Shown here: positions 39,988-51,013 of the stretch, piece after piece
Numbering within the stretch: the stretch's first letter is position 1
Layout: every line of letters begins with the position of its first letter
Assembly: GCF_000002515.2 (NCBI RefSeq)
Contig: NC_006041.1
Span: 248,001 to 312,000, forward strand
Direction of reading: 5' to 3'
DNA from: Kluyveromyces lactis
Lineage: Eukaryota > Ascomycota > Saccharomycetes > Saccharomycetales > Saccharomycetaceae
DNA length: 64,000 nt
Made by a program: the position numbers and the translations under genes
The notes under the pieces: generated by a model
The model's input: the letters and a program-made list of their open reading frames with translations, nothing else
What the model was told of the DNA's origin: nothing
Databases searched by the model: none

Positions 39988-40824
39988 CGTGAATATATGC
40001 CAAACAATTGGTTGAGCTCTAAGTCTTTAGCTAAAAACTTTAAATGGTTATCAATGGAAAATATCAACAATTTGATGTTTCAAATGGTAAGCTGAGTATA
40101 CTTTTTTCCTTTTAAAGGGTAGTTGTCCAAACAAGTAATGTTGCACTCTTTAAAGGAAGGTTCATAATATTCAATGGATGGCCAGCTACTATTTTTCAAC
40201 GATACAATGAAAACAGCAGAGAAAAAAAACACAGTCACGTGCAAATAATTTTCACATCACATGACTGAAACCGAGGCCGTGTTCGGAGTTACCCTCCGTG
40301 AACCATCATCCTTTTCTCGGTCCCGAAACGATTTCCATGACGAGATGTTTTCCAATTCGCTGCACTACTTCGAGCCTATGTGTGCTCAGTTAATGTTGAT
40401 GCATATGGGAAATTACATTAAGTATCTGAGAAATATAAATCGAATATATATATATCCTAAAATAAAGGATTTCAGAATACCTGTCGATTTCTGCAATTGA
40501 ACACGGATAAATATAAGCTCGTTTTCTCGAGGTAAGGTTCTGTCTTTCCGACTGTTGAGTGATACAAAAGCAGATAAAAGGGTGTATATATACCAGTGTT
40601 ATTTTGTGGTTTTCATTTTTTCCAATTAATCGTTTATCTTCTAGAGTAAGATTAAACAGAGAATCAACGTAACGACGAACTGAAATAACTCAATTCGTAT
40701 CTTCAAGTCAAAACGAACGTAACCCGTCACTGATTTGACACAATATCAACGAAATTCGTCAGACACATATTTTTGGGATTTCATTATTTCTCTCCGTTCT
40801 CCTCAACAATCATACTATAAAGAC
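39988..40824. promoter_or_regulatory. UBA2-IDH2 divergent intergenic region with Cbf1-type sites
   Basis: 837 bases. GTCACGTG lies at 40234-40241 and the related CACATGAC at 40258-40265, about 560-590 bases before the IDH2 ATG. A TATA run (TATATATA) is at about 40583-40590. The 79-codon frame at 40261-40500 overlaps these sites and is rejected. The open frame upstream of the IDH2 ATG starts with TTG and reads as leader. Confidence 0.5.
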
Positions 40825-41931
40825 ATGTTCAGACAATCAATTGTGAAGCAATCGTGTAGATTTTTGGCTACCAAGAAACAACCAAGTATCGGTAGATACA
40901 CCGGTAAGCCAAACCCAAAGACTGGTAAGTACACTGTTTCCTTCATTGAAGGTGATGGTGTTGGTCCAGAAATTTCCAAATCCGTTAAGGCGATCTTTTC
41001 CGCAGCCAAGGTTCCTATTGAATGGGAAAGTTGTGATGTGAGTCCAATTTTCGTTAACGGATTAACTACTATTCCAGATCCAGCTGTTGCTTCAATTAAC
41101 AAGAACTTGATTGCTTTGAAGGGTCCATTGGCTACTCCAATTGGTAAGGGTCACAGATCCTTGAACTTAACCTTAAGAAAGACTTTCGGTTTGTTCGCTA
41201 ATGTGCGTCCAGCTAAATCTATCGAGGGTTACAAGACTACTTACGAAAACGTTAACTTAGTTTTGATCAGAGAAAACACTGAAGGTGAATATTCTGGTAT
41301 CGAACACGTTGTTGCTCCAGGTGTCGTCCAATCCATCAAGTTGATTACTCAGGATGCTTCTGAAAGAGTCATTAGATACGCTTTTGAATACGCTAGAGCC
41401 GTTGATAGATCAAAGGTCCTTGTTGTTCACAAATCCACTATCCAAAGATTGGCCGATGGTTTGTTCGTTGACGTTGCCAAGAAATTGTCTTCTGAATACC
41501 CTGACATCGAACTACAAACTGAATTGCTAGATAACACCGTCTTGAAGACTGTCCAACACCCAGAAGCCTACGATGATGTCGTTGTCGTTTGTCCAAACTT
41601 GTACGGTGATATCTTGTCCGATTTGAACTCCGGTTTGTCCGCTGGTTCTCTAGGTTTGACTCCATCCGCTAACATTGGTCACACCGTTTCTATCTTCGAA
41701 GCTGTCCACGGTTCTGCCCCAGATATTGCTGGTCAAAACAAGGCTAACCCAACTGCCTTGTTGCTATCCTCTGTCATGATGTTGAACCACATGGGTTTGA
41801 CTGAACACGCCGACAAGATTGAAAAGGCTGTCTTGACCACCATTGCTTCTGATGCTAAGAACAGAACTGGTGACTTGGGTGGTTCTGCTTCCACATCTTC
41901 TTTCACTGATGCTGTCATTGAAAGATTATAA
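40825..41931 (+). CDS. IDH2: NAD-dependent isocitrate dehydrogenase, catalytic subunit
   Basis: A 368-residue protein (S. cerevisiae Idh2 is 369). The first 15-18 residues (MFRQSIVKQSCRFLATKK) form a basic, amphipathic mitochondrial presequence. The mature enzyme begins near YTGKPNPKTGKYTVSFIEGDGVGPE. The substrate-binding SLNLTLRKTFGLFANVRP and the metal-binding PNLYGDILSDLNSG motifs are present. With Idh1 it forms the octameric TCA-cycle enzyme. The open frame reaches 40735 only through a TTG; the ATG at 40825 starts the presequence. Codon bias is high. Position matches YOR136W. Confidence 0.97.
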   Translation: MFRQSIVKQSCRFLATKKQPSIGRYTGKPNPKTGKYTVSFIEGDGVGPEISKSVKAIFSAAKVPIEWESCDVSPIFVNGLTTIPDPAVASINKNLIALKGPLATPIGKGHRSLNLTLRKTFGLFANVRPAKSIEGYKTTYENVNLVLIRENTEGEYSGIEHVVAPGVVQSIKLITQDASERVIRYAFEYARAVDRSKVLVVHKSTIQRLADGLFVDVAKKLSSEYPDIELQTELLDNTVLKTVQHPEAYDDVVVVCPNLYGDILSDLNSGLSAGSLGLTPSANIGHTVSIFEAVHGSAPDIAGQNKANPTALLLSSVMMLNHMGLTEHADKIEKAVLTTIASDAKNRTGDLGGSASTSSFTDAVIERL

Positions 41932-42621
41932 ACGAAATTTACCAAATTTCAAGGATTCAAATATAAAACTACAATGAAACGACATAACTATAAAATAACT
42001 TTTTAACTTTCTGAAAGCATCGTTTTGTGGTTGATTATATTACATATTCAAACCGTTATCATAAACATATAATAGAAACACAAACTACCAGTAACAAACA
42101 ATGACACTTTACGAATTTTCATTCTAGTCTGTTTTCAGTGGATCATTGGTAGAAATGTGGTGGCTAGCTTTCCAATCGAAATCCCGGAATATATAACACA
42201 TAAAGTACGAATGAACCAATACACATTTGATGATATTCCATAGTAAACTTTTGAATGGAGATCCAGTGTAATTCCTGAAAGGTGATCGAATCATTGTCCA
42301 CCTTCCACTTGAAACGAAATTAGAATAATGATTCGTCACTATTTATTGAAAATGCTGAAACGAATGTGCGTGCGCGAATATATACTTGTATACATGGCAT
42401 ATTGATGAACCCAAAGATCATGTAATTTGGTGTCAATGTCTATTAAAAGGAGTGTAATGTAACATGATGTACAGAATGAATGGAGACCCAAGTAAAATTG
42501 TTATTAAAAGTAATGTGAGAATGAATGAGAAGCGAAAACCGAAAGGAAAGAAGTGAATTGAATATCGTTGCCCAATGGTTCAATATCAGTTTATTATCCA
42601 TTGAATGTGTATTATGCACAA
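41932..42621. other. IDH2-SIA1 convergent 3' region
   Basis: 690 bases, long for a convergent pair. Short frames at 42124-42339 and 42443-42649 have no family signature. I see no RNA gene or repeat. Confidence 0.4.
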
Positions 42622-44358
42622 CTACTGTGTATTTAGGGTACGACTCCAAATGTATTGATAATCAGAAACCTTAGACGTATCTTTGATAGATCTTTTCCAT
42701 GAAGTGATGTCATTTTTCTCGGTGTCAATTTTGAAAATTCTTACTTTAGATTCGTATGCTTGATCATAACCTGTGACACCACCATAACATAGCCACATAT
42801 TGTTCTTGAGATTTTGCTGTTTCCCATCTGAGAGAACGCAACAATCGTTGCCATGTTCATGACCGCAGGAAATAGCCTTGATGTCCTTTTCCCCTAAAAG
42901 ATTTCTGAATGCTTTAGTGTGAGGTATATAATCAAGTGAGCCTTTCTGTTCGTAATTTCCAATTAGTGCAAATGAACCCTGTGGGCGATATTCATGGAGC
43001 GGTAAGTGCTGAAATGCTAGATTGTAAACCGATTGTGGTGATCGTGGAAATTTATCTAAGAAGTTGTACGATTCTGTTACATTTGAATCGAATGCAAATA
43101 TAGTACCAATTTGTTTTTGACTGCCAGGTGTCTTAGCTGGTAGTAGCAGTGGGAGCATCAAATAAGTTGAATTTTTGAGGTCAAATTTATTCAAACAAAA
43201 TGGTAAAGATTTGATGAAGTTTAAAATGTTAACCTTAAACTCGGTTGTTACTTGGGGTTCACCCCAAGTGAAAAGAAATGGAATCCCATTGCTGATAATG
43301 GGAGATACCATCTTTAATATTTGACTTTCATAGTCTAAATTTTTGTTGAAATCTTTAAAGATATGGCCTGTAATGACAGCTAAATCGGGTCTTTCGTTTC
43401 TAATAACGGAATGAATAAATTGGACATTAGGCCAATCGTACCTAAAAATTGAGTCTGGTTTCTCTTTTCTGGAGTCTGAGACGATATGTCTGCCAAAATG
43501 TAAATCACTTATTTGTAAGATCTTGAAATCGGCACGTTTCATAACCAAGCTTGGCTCTGAGATCTGACTCAAATCTTTCTCTTTACCATAAGTGAAGTCA
43601 TCAAGACGAGATTTTTGGAAACTGATGGAAATGGGTTTCGAGTAACCCTCTCTGTGCAAACAATGCACCATTTCTTTCCACATTGGTCTTGATTCAATGA
43701 AGTCTTCTCCGATAAATGCTTTGATTTCCTTGATACCGTTGGATCTACGGCCGTACTTACACCAGATCCCATCACCCCTCCAAAACCAATCCTCTAAATG
43801 GTTTCCAAACTTCGCAGACCACTTCATATCGGGATTGAATCGATTTGACGAGTCATCTTTGACATAGAACTCATTGTCCGTATTAGAATGAACATGGTAC
43901 CCGTCGATATCATTATTTTTGATCTTGTTATACCGTTCATTAGCTAAACCCAACGGAAGTCCATTTCTACTCAAAGCAAGATCTACTACAGCCGATCCAC
44001 GTTCGTTTGGGTATAAGGGCTGCCAATAAACATAACTTGTCCACCCAAAGCCTTGTCCAATAGAGGTGTCTTGCATCTTCCCCATATCGATGCGATACCA
44101 CGTGACTAAATCATCCTGTAAACTGTAATCCCAAATCGCATCGCAGTTGCTAAACCAAGAATAACATTTGGATATCCTAACATCTCGTACCTTGATCCCA
44201 GTGTCTTGTAGTGATCCCGACAATTTAAGGTCTGGTGCTTGCACCAACCAGTTCTTCAGATGCCTTTGGATCAAACTCCATGATGTTATAAATAGGAAAC
44301 AAATCCATACAAGAAAGAATCGCCTTGCATAAAGTAAGATCCTTCTATTACGAAACAT
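42622..44358 (-). CDS. SIA1: Calcineurin-like phosphoesterase, Sia1 type
   Basis: A 578-residue protein (S. cerevisiae Sia1 is 622). A hydrophobic segment near the N-terminus (RRFFLVWICFLFITSW) suggests a signal anchor. The metallophosphoesterase core begins at about residue 280 with ILQISDLHFGRH. It continues through DLAVITGHIF, where the usual GD is replaced by GH, and SCGHEHGNDCC near the C-terminus. It is related to Dcr2 and Ted1. The true substrate is unknown; in S. cerevisiae Sia1 affects proton-pump activation. It follows IDH2 as YOR137C follows YOR136W. Confidence 0.9.
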   Translation of the reverse strand: MFRNRRILLYARRFFLVWICFLFITSWSLIQRHLKNWLVQAPDLKLSGSLQDTGIKVRDVRISKCYSWFSNCDAIWDYSLQDDLVTWYRIDMGKMQDTSIGQGFGWTSYVYWQPLYPNERGSAVVDLALSRNGLPLGLANERYNKIKNNDIDGYHVHSNTDNEFYVKDDSSNRFNPDMKWSAKFGNHLEDWFWRGDGIWCKYGRRSNGIKEIKAFIGEDFIESRPMWKEMVHCLHREGYSKPISISFQKSRLDDFTYGKEKDLSQISEPSLVMKRADFKILQISDLHFGRHIVSDSRKEKPDSIFRYDWPNVQFIHSVIRNERPDLAVITGHIFKDFNKNLDYESQILKMVSPIISNGIPFLFTWGEPQVTTEFKVNILNFIKSLPFCLNKFDLKNSTYLMLPLLLPAKTPGSQKQIGTIFAFDSNVTESYNFLDKFPRSPQSVYNLAFQHLPLHEYRPQGSFALIGNYEQKGSLDYIPHTKAFRNLLGEKDIKAISCGHEHGNDCCVLSDGKQQNLKNNMWLCYGGVTGYDQAYESKVRIFKIDTEKNDITSWKRSIKDTSKVSDYQYIWSRTLNTQ

Positions 44359-44917
44359 GGTTCGTGAGAGGAATTGTCACGAAATAGCACACGTAGACAC
44401 TCTTTACCTCTCTTACACCGCTAGATCTAATTGTATCAGGTATGCTAAGTGTTCAGAGTCAAGATATACCAAGCTAAGGCCAAATTTATACATTTGGTAT
44501 ATATATAGTAAATTGAATTAGTATAGTTTATATTTATAAATTATTTCAAAATCACAGATTTCTTCTAGAAACCGCCGGAGTCAGACCCATTTTCCAGTGG
44601 GCAGATTCCTTTTATTCTATTTCTGTACTTTTGTCTGCAAGAAAGAACTAACTACAGGCTTTTTTTTTTTTTTTTTTTTGATTCTTTAGCTTTTTTTGGG
44701 TTTGAGCTTTTTTACGACCAATTGTGAGATTATTCTGTAAGAGATGTCCGCTTTCTATAAATAACAAGCGGTTGAGAAGCAATGCAACGAATGGCATCTG
44801 CTTAGTGCATCTTGAAGCAGGCGCCAATGGTATCCAGGTCATCTAGAAGGAGAAAACTCTATTTTATTCTCTCAGTAAAACATGTATGATTATTATAGGT
44901 ATACGCATTTCATGCGT
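44359..44917 (-). promoter_or_regulatory. Region upstream of SIA1 with long poly(T)
   Basis: 559 bases. A run of 20 T lies at 44660-44679, close to a second T-rich patch at 44690-44712. On the minus strand these are dA tracts, which exclude nucleosomes in yeasts. The RUP1 3' end borders it. No gene is supported. Confidence 0.45.
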
Positions 44918-46552
44918 TTACGGTGACTGTTTATAATTAACGTACGTAGTGTGCTCTTCTTTGAGGAAATTTGTTAGGGTTTCATTTTCGGAAATGGAAG
45001 CCAGAATATCTTGCGGTGCGTCAATATGGTCTTTTTTAATGTAAACGAAAAGGATTGGAGTCTCGGATGCATGTCTTGTGTGTGATTTTGTTATATCTTG
45101 AGTTTCCTGCGCTGTGAGTTCCTCTTGAGTGAGGCTGCTTGATCCAAACTCAATGATATTCCTGATATACTGCAGATTGTTGTTGCCAGTTTCCATGCCG
45201 GTATTACCATCGTCAGCACTGATTCCACGTGCAATTATGTAGTCGTTTGGCGAAAATACCACTAGCCGGAGTAGGTACGGCTCATCAATGATACCAACCT
45301 GTTTTGCCAGATCGATTATCTTTTCAGATGGTCCTTCAAAGGATAACAAATCGATTTGTCTTTGAGTTTCTGTATAATCGGCCATCATTTCACGTTTCTT
45401 GTTCGATAGCTGGTACTTGATTTTTTCTAAAGTGTCAACCAACTCTTTTGATTTATCTTCGTCTCCTAATGGAATTTCTTCCAAGTAATTGATGGAACTG
45501 TTCAAGAAAGAGCTGATCTGCTTCCCCTGAAACGATTGCAAGGATGACATTTGGTCCACTTTCAACTTATTAGTATTCCTTAAGGCATCAGTCTCCTCGA
45601 GGACAGGGACGACCACTTTTTCCAAAGCATTCTTGGTATACAGTTGGGGGTAGAACTCGATGGGGATCTGTACTCCGTGGGAAAGGTTCACTTCTTCAGT
45701 TGTATCGTCCATGTCATCGAAGATGATAGTGAACACGGGAGCCAGGAAATCAAAGGCATTCTCTATTTCGTATCCCCTCCCAGAATCTTCTGGCAAGAGC
45801 ATCGGATTGAACATCTCATAAAGTGTATAAGCGTAGTTTTCCGGTGAAAAATTTAATACGGATAAAGAAGTGGGTTGGAAAGGCTCTAATACGTTTGGTC
45901 TGTGGAGTGCTTTAGAAAGGAATAATTTCGAAGTAGATTTATCGTCTTTCAAACACAAATCCATATCATTGTGTAAGTTCTTGATGAATTGCGGGAATAC
46001 TTCTGAGAGGTGGTCACACTCAGAGAGGGCTCTGGACACGTTGAAATCTGTACCCTTATTGATCAATTCGGATGCAACGAACCTTCTCATCGATTCTGGA
46101 TCGTTGGCTATGCCTATCAATAGTTGCATCCGTGGGATCAATTCCGGTTGCATTTCCAAATATTCACTACCGGTCAACTCTCTCTTATGAATCAAAAGAG
46201 GACCCGCATTCCTATGCACCAATCTGTAATCAGATTGTACCAACTCTCCTTTGAACCAATGTGGGTTATACACTAATTCCTTAAAATCCACATTGAGAAA
46301 CTTCGTCGGCACGTTCACAGCCATACAGAGTGCAAACAACGGGAAGTAAGACTCCAACAATGCACTAGACCCCTTTGGTAAGATCCCAACCAATTGAGAA
46401 GGATCCTTTTTCCACCAATGCTCAATGGTGGTATTCAACAAACTATTTGGTAACCTGCTGGGCAGTGATGTGATGCCGTCATTTGAACTAGAATCGCTGT
46501 CCACGGCATCGAGCTTCCGTAACAATTCTTCCTGGTCGAATCCGCTCTGCAT
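44918..46552 (-). CDS. RUP1: Rup1-like regulator of Rsp5/Ubp2, without an evident UBA domain
   Basis: A 544-residue protein in YOR138C position, between SIA1 and SFL1. In S. cerevisiae Rup1 (671 residues) links the ubiquitin ligase Rsp5 with the deubiquitinase Ubp2 and carries an N-terminal UBA domain. Here the protein begins MQSGFDQEELLRKLDAVDSD and goes almost at once into the conserved body (WKKDPSQLVGILPKGSSALLES, FKELVYNPHWFKGEL). A predicted coiled segment lies near residues 365-405. I see no UBA-like sequence in frame or in the 350 bases upstream. Assignment to Rup1 is by synteny and general character; the missing UBA is discussed as a finding. Confidence 0.75.
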   Translation of the reverse strand: MQSGFDQEELLRKLDAVDSDSSSNDGITSLPSRLPNSLLNTTIEHWWKKDPSQLVGILPKGSSALLESYFPLFALCMAVNVPTKFLNVDFKELVYNPHWFKGELVQSDYRLVHRNAGPLLIHKRELTGSEYLEMQPELIPRMQLLIGIANDPESMRRFVASELINKGTDFNVSRALSECDHLSEVFPQFIKNLHNDMDLCLKDDKSTSKLFLSKALHRPNVLEPFQPTSLSVLNFSPENYAYTLYEMFNPMLLPEDSGRGYEIENAFDFLAPVFTIIFDDMDDTTEEVNLSHGVQIPIEFYPQLYTKNALEKVVVPVLEETDALRNTNKLKVDQMSSLQSFQGKQISSFLNSSINYLEEIPLGDEDKSKELVDTLEKIKYQLSNKKREMMADYTETQRQIDLLSFEGPSEKIIDLAKQVGIIDEPYLLRLVVFSPNDYIIARGISADDGNTGMETGNNNLQYIRNIIEFGSSSLTQEELTAQETQDITKSHTRHASETPILFVYIKKDHIDAPQDILASISENETLTNFLKEEHTTYVNYKQSP

Positions 46553-48591
46553 ATGGTAATCGTTATAGCTGTAATGGCAATGGCTGCTCGCTACTTACAT
46601 CTTACGTTTTAAGACCCCTTATACCCTTATAAACGATACTCTCTGTATATTATTTCCAGTTAAAATTTCAACTTTCTACAAAGGAAAAATTCATCATCCA
46701 GAGAAAAGTCAACGGATCTAGAAGGTATCGTTGAATACCGGTAAAGGGGAAAATGCTGAAACTGTTAACAGATGAATCAGATCAGCTAAAAGAATTCCTG
46801 ACATAGAACTGAATTACTTAGGCAAGAAAGGAATGCGATTTTTTTTTCTTTTCTAGTTATTCGAGAATGCAGGCAGAACAGCGTCATTCATTCAACTCTT
46901 TGTCCTGGATGAAAGAATGTTGCATGTTGCAACTTTGTAGGATGTACTAATAAGGTAAAAACCTTAAACAATGCAAAATCTCCAAGAAGATAGAATAAAG
47001 TTCCATATTTGCATTGTCTACGACAAACCAGTATGAAGCTCATTAATTGAGATGTACATAATCATTTGGGTATATAGGATGCAAAGATGTGGGCAAGATG
47101 TAAATAGACGGATACATCCGATTCTACACCACAGTAACGTCTGCACAGCACGCTTGAGACAACAGGCACCTCGCCGGATACCCCTTGCCAACTTCATTCA
47201 ACCTATTGCTAGCTTTGCACTCTTCAAACTGCAGCACTTTTAAGATCGAAGAAAGGAAAAAAAAAGGCTGAACAGGGTAAACAGAGTAATATAGAGTAAA
47301 CACACAAATTCCCCTAAGGATTGCGTATAACAAAAGCTCACATACAATGCGAGTTTCGGCTCAGCAGGCTCCCCGAGCTAGCTACTTAGCTAGCTACCCA
47401 GATAGCTTCCTACCTGGAATATGCGATTCGTTCCTTTCGTTTCCTTTCCCTTGCGTCACTTACACCCCAGTTCAATTCGCACTGAGGATCTCTAGGCATT
47501 TAGACTTGGAAACATTTTTACGATCGAGATCTCTCAGAAGGAACCAGCGAAAAATCGTAGCCAAAAGAATATATACAAGAAACGTACTGCCACACAAGCC
47601 GGGGCCCACACACGTCCAATTACAACCTATCTAAATAATCCTTCCACAATCTGGTACTTTTCCATGCGGGAATCCTTCCCCCCCCCTACTGTATTCTTGA
47701 TTAGGAACAGAAAATCTGTCGCAAGAATCAGAATGGACTTGCTACACCATTCCTGAAGAAACGGTTTTTTTTCGAATTTTTCGAACTCTTATGTATCTCG
47801 AAAGATTTCCTTCTAGACTGTCTAGAATTCCCTCTGATGGGGGAACCTTAAAACTTCCCCTATTGCCTCAAATCCTAAGAGACTCTCCCGTTCTGCAAGT
47901 GTGTAAGCTGTATTCTGTGTCTGTTTTTTTTTTCCCCTTTGCTGTTTGAAAGGGTACGCACTTGCCTACTCGTTATTGTTACTTTATGCATATCGAATAT
48001 TTTCACACACACGCATGCACACAATGAGAAAGAAAAAGTCCATTTCCAGCACTGAAACACGCGAAACTGCTGCATTTGCACTATTTCCATCTTGTTTAGT
48101 GCATTTATTGATAATTTGTTGACATTACACTTTTTTTTTCTCTCTTATTATAAGATACATGAATTTAAGAAATCATAAAATTATAAATAATATTTGTTAT
48201 ATGAAATATGCACATATGATATATGTATAAATGAAACAGATTTCTTAGGCCAGTTAGACAGGCAGACAACTAGAACGCCATACAAACATCGGGGATCAAC
48301 GTATAGAAACTTGACTCAGAAAAGGTAGTTGTTACCGTTGATGGTGCAAAAGTGAAATGTATAAAACTTGAGGCTACTAAGGGAGATTTAGAATCTACAC
48401 CGGAAAGAACAGAGATTTAAAGTTCAAAAGTATACACGATAAAGGCTATTATTGGTGTTATTTATAACTGAACAATATTTTTGGCAGGTTTACCAACAGA
48501 GATAGATAGGTACTGGCCTACAGACCCGGATACATACATACTATATCGTCAGCTCAACGTCGATTCTTGTTTTCAGAAAAAAAAAGAAGTC
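46553..48591. promoter_or_regulatory. RUP1-SFL1 divergent region, 2 kb
   Basis: A long gene-free stretch, probably mostly SFL1 control sequence. It contains a 10-base direct repeat AGCTAGCTAC at 47376-47385 and 47388-47397 (12-base period). TTC/GAA inverted repeats lie at 47771-47785 and 47811-47827, and a poly(T) at about 47923-47933. Short frames (47052-47243, 47347-47634) have no family signature and are rejected. Confidence 0.45.
47771..47827. promoter_or_regulatory. TTC/GAA palindromes upstream of SFL1
   Basis: TTCGAA-TTT-TTCGAA at 47771-47785 and the perfect 7-3-7 palindrome TTCTAGA-ctg-TCTAGAA at 47811-47827. Heat-shock-factor-type proteins, including Sfl1 itself, bind inverted TTC/GAA half-sites. 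Autoregulation of SFL1 is an inference. The sites lie about 765-820 bases before the ATG. Confidence 0.4.
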
Positions 48592-50265
48592 ATGTCTGAA
48601 CAGAAAAGTGAGATTTCGGCAGTTAAAAATCAGGAACATCCGGATACAGAGCCGAAACAAGAACAAGAGGGCGAGTCTCCCAATAAGCGTATCCATTTGG
48701 ACACTAGGGACGGAAAGGAACAACCTGAGAAGTCTGGTCAAGAGAAAAAAGATGATAAAAGCAATGGTTCCAATGCTACAGAAGGTACTTCAAATGTGAA
48801 ATCTGAGGTACAGCCCACGGTCCAGAATTCATCTACCCCGCAAAATCCGCATTTTATTCATAAACTTTACAGCATGCTTGAAGATGATGATTTGAAGAAC
48901 CTTATTTGGTGGTCACCTTCTTGTGATTCGTTTTTGATAAGACCGACAGAACGATTTTCGAAAGCACTTTCTGCCTTTTTCAAGCATACAAACGTTGCTT
49001 CGTTTGTTAGACAGTTGAATATGTACGGATTTCAGAAAGTTAGCGACCATAAATCAACTTGGGCCGCAAACACCGATGATTCAGATGAACCATCAATTAA
49101 TTTATGGGAGTTCAAGCATTCGTCCGGTTACTTCCGGAAAGGTGACACAGAATCGTTGAAATCCATCAAGAGAGGGTCCTCCAAATACCATATGTCAAAT
49201 AACAGGAAAAACAGTGCACCAACAGCGTCCACTTTTTCAGGATCTGGATCCCAGGATTCTGCTAGTTGGAATGAATTTCCCCCGCCAAATAGATCGCACT
49301 CATATACATCCCACGATGCGGCGCACATCATGCCCAACCCATTATACAATACTCAGGACGGCCTTGCCTTGTATCCAACAGGTGCAAATTACCCTGTTAA
49401 TTTAGTGCCTTCCGTGGACTATTACAATTCACCCCAACATCATATTAAAAACAAACAGCAACAACAGCAACAACATCAACATCAACAACAACAGCAGCAA
49501 CAACAATCAATCGACACTAACGTTCATGAGCTGCATCAATCAATTTCTGGTTTACGGAATGAACACTCGGATCTGCAGCATTCGTACGAAATGGCTGTGG
49601 AAGAGTTAAGGGCTACCAACATTGATATGATCAAAATGCTTGATATCGTGCAAAAGACTATGGTTGAAAGGATTGGAAGTCCGTTGAATGAAGATGGTAG
49701 CGTTCCAAGACCGCGAACTCCGTTGAGCAACGCTACTAGGAAGGGATCGATGCTCTCCCCAGGTAGTAAACCGCCTGCTCATACTCTGAAAACAAACAAA
49801 GAATTCAATTCTGATGAACAGAGAGCTTCAACTATGAATGAACTTGCCAAAATCAGGGAATCTATCTTTGCAAGGTTCCAAAAATTCCACGAGACAATGC
49901 AACATTCTATCTCTGTTATGGATTTGAAACCTCAATCGTTTTCGTCACTTCAACCTAACATGAATTCATCAACTCTTCCATCATCTGTAAACTTGTTACA
50001 GCACCAATACAATGCGTTTAATGGTAACGCCGGACCTTCTCCCCAGTCTTATCACATGAATCCAAGAGGAAGTCAATCTGACCAACATGTGAATCTGATG
50101 ATGAACCCTTTTGAAAGAAGAATATCTTCTACTGGCTCTTCAAAGAAAAGGCATATGAGTGTCCTCATGGATCCTTTGGCACCTGCTCCTCCCCAACAGC
50201 CACTGCAGGCGCAGATTCAATTACAGCCCCAGCAGCAACCCCAGCAGCAATCTCAGCAGCAATCT

Positions 50266-50299
<34 letters not shown>

Positions 50300-50904
50300 C
50301 CCATCAGCAACAACATCAACAGCAACATCAACAGTTGCAGGCGAATCAAAACCCCCAACAAGCATTTACTATTGCTCAAGGTTCATCTCAGCCTAATGTA
50401 ATTTCATACAAACCATATTACCCTTACGGAACCGTACCTGTTTCCAACTTCAGTGGTTCTCAATTGTATTCTAACACTCCTATTAATTCAACCCCCGGTC
50501 ATAGCTCAGTACCATCGGAATATGGACTCGCGATTGAAGCGCAAGGTAACTTTGTAATCAATGGTCCCCAGACTCCCGTCAACATAATCAAACCTATCCC
50601 TGCTAAAGTTCCTTACACAGTACTATCTGACCATACAACTCCAACAGGATTGGGTCCACTACATGGCTCAGCTACTCAATTACCTCAAGTTCTTTCTCAA
50701 CATCAGCATCAACATCCAGCATTCCAACCTGCTCACACCCTCGTACAACCTCAACCCATTTCACAACCACAAAGCTTGTCTCAACCGCCACAAGCTCCAC
50801 CCTCAATGAATACTTCTCAGTTTTCTGTATCAAAACAACCCCAACACCAGAGTGGTAGCAACTCTGGTTTGCATTCTCTATTGACCCATGATTCTAGAAA
50901 TTGA
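48592..50904 (+). CDS. SFL1: Heat-shock-factor-type transcriptional repressor Sfl1
   Basis: A 770-residue protein (S. cerevisiae Sfl1 is 766). The HSF DNA-binding domain lies at about residues 86-200, starting NPHFIHKLYSMLEDDDL and containing NVASFVRQLNMYGFQKV. An oligomerisation coil follows near 310-360. Two Gln/His-rich tracts coded by CAA/CAG repeats lie near 49456-49506 and 50222-50340, and the C-terminal third is Gln/Pro/Ser-rich. Sfl1 recruits Tup1-Cyc8 to repress FLO and other genes under protein kinase A control. The open frame reaches 48481 through a TTG; the ATG at 48592 is the first. Position matches YOR140W. Confidence 0.93.
49456..49508 (+). repeat. CAA/CAG (Gln/His) tract in SFL1
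   Basis: Mixed CAA/CAG/CAT codons in frame, coding QQQQQQHQHQ-type sequence. The tract is likely polymorphic in length between strains. Confidence 0.85.
50222..50340 (+). repeat. CAG/CAA-rich Gln tract in SFL1
   Basis: A longer Gln/Pro/His tract with repeats of CAGCAA-type units and imperfect period-9 to period-12 structure. Short open frames on other strands here are its shadows. Confidence 0.85.
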
Positions 50905-51013
50905 CTTTCATGGCAGTTGTCTTCAAAGCTACCTAACTCTGAAGTGTGTGGTTATTCAAAAATATAAGACTATAAACATATTATTATCTTCATATATAAT
51001 GCACTTCTAAATT

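Noticed and set aside
48481-48591. N-terminal extension of SFL1 (and similar ones of VPS17, IDH2, ARP8, ATO3)
   Set aside because: The extended frames begin with TTG, which yeasts rarely use. The first ATG gives lengths and N-termini that match the orthologues.
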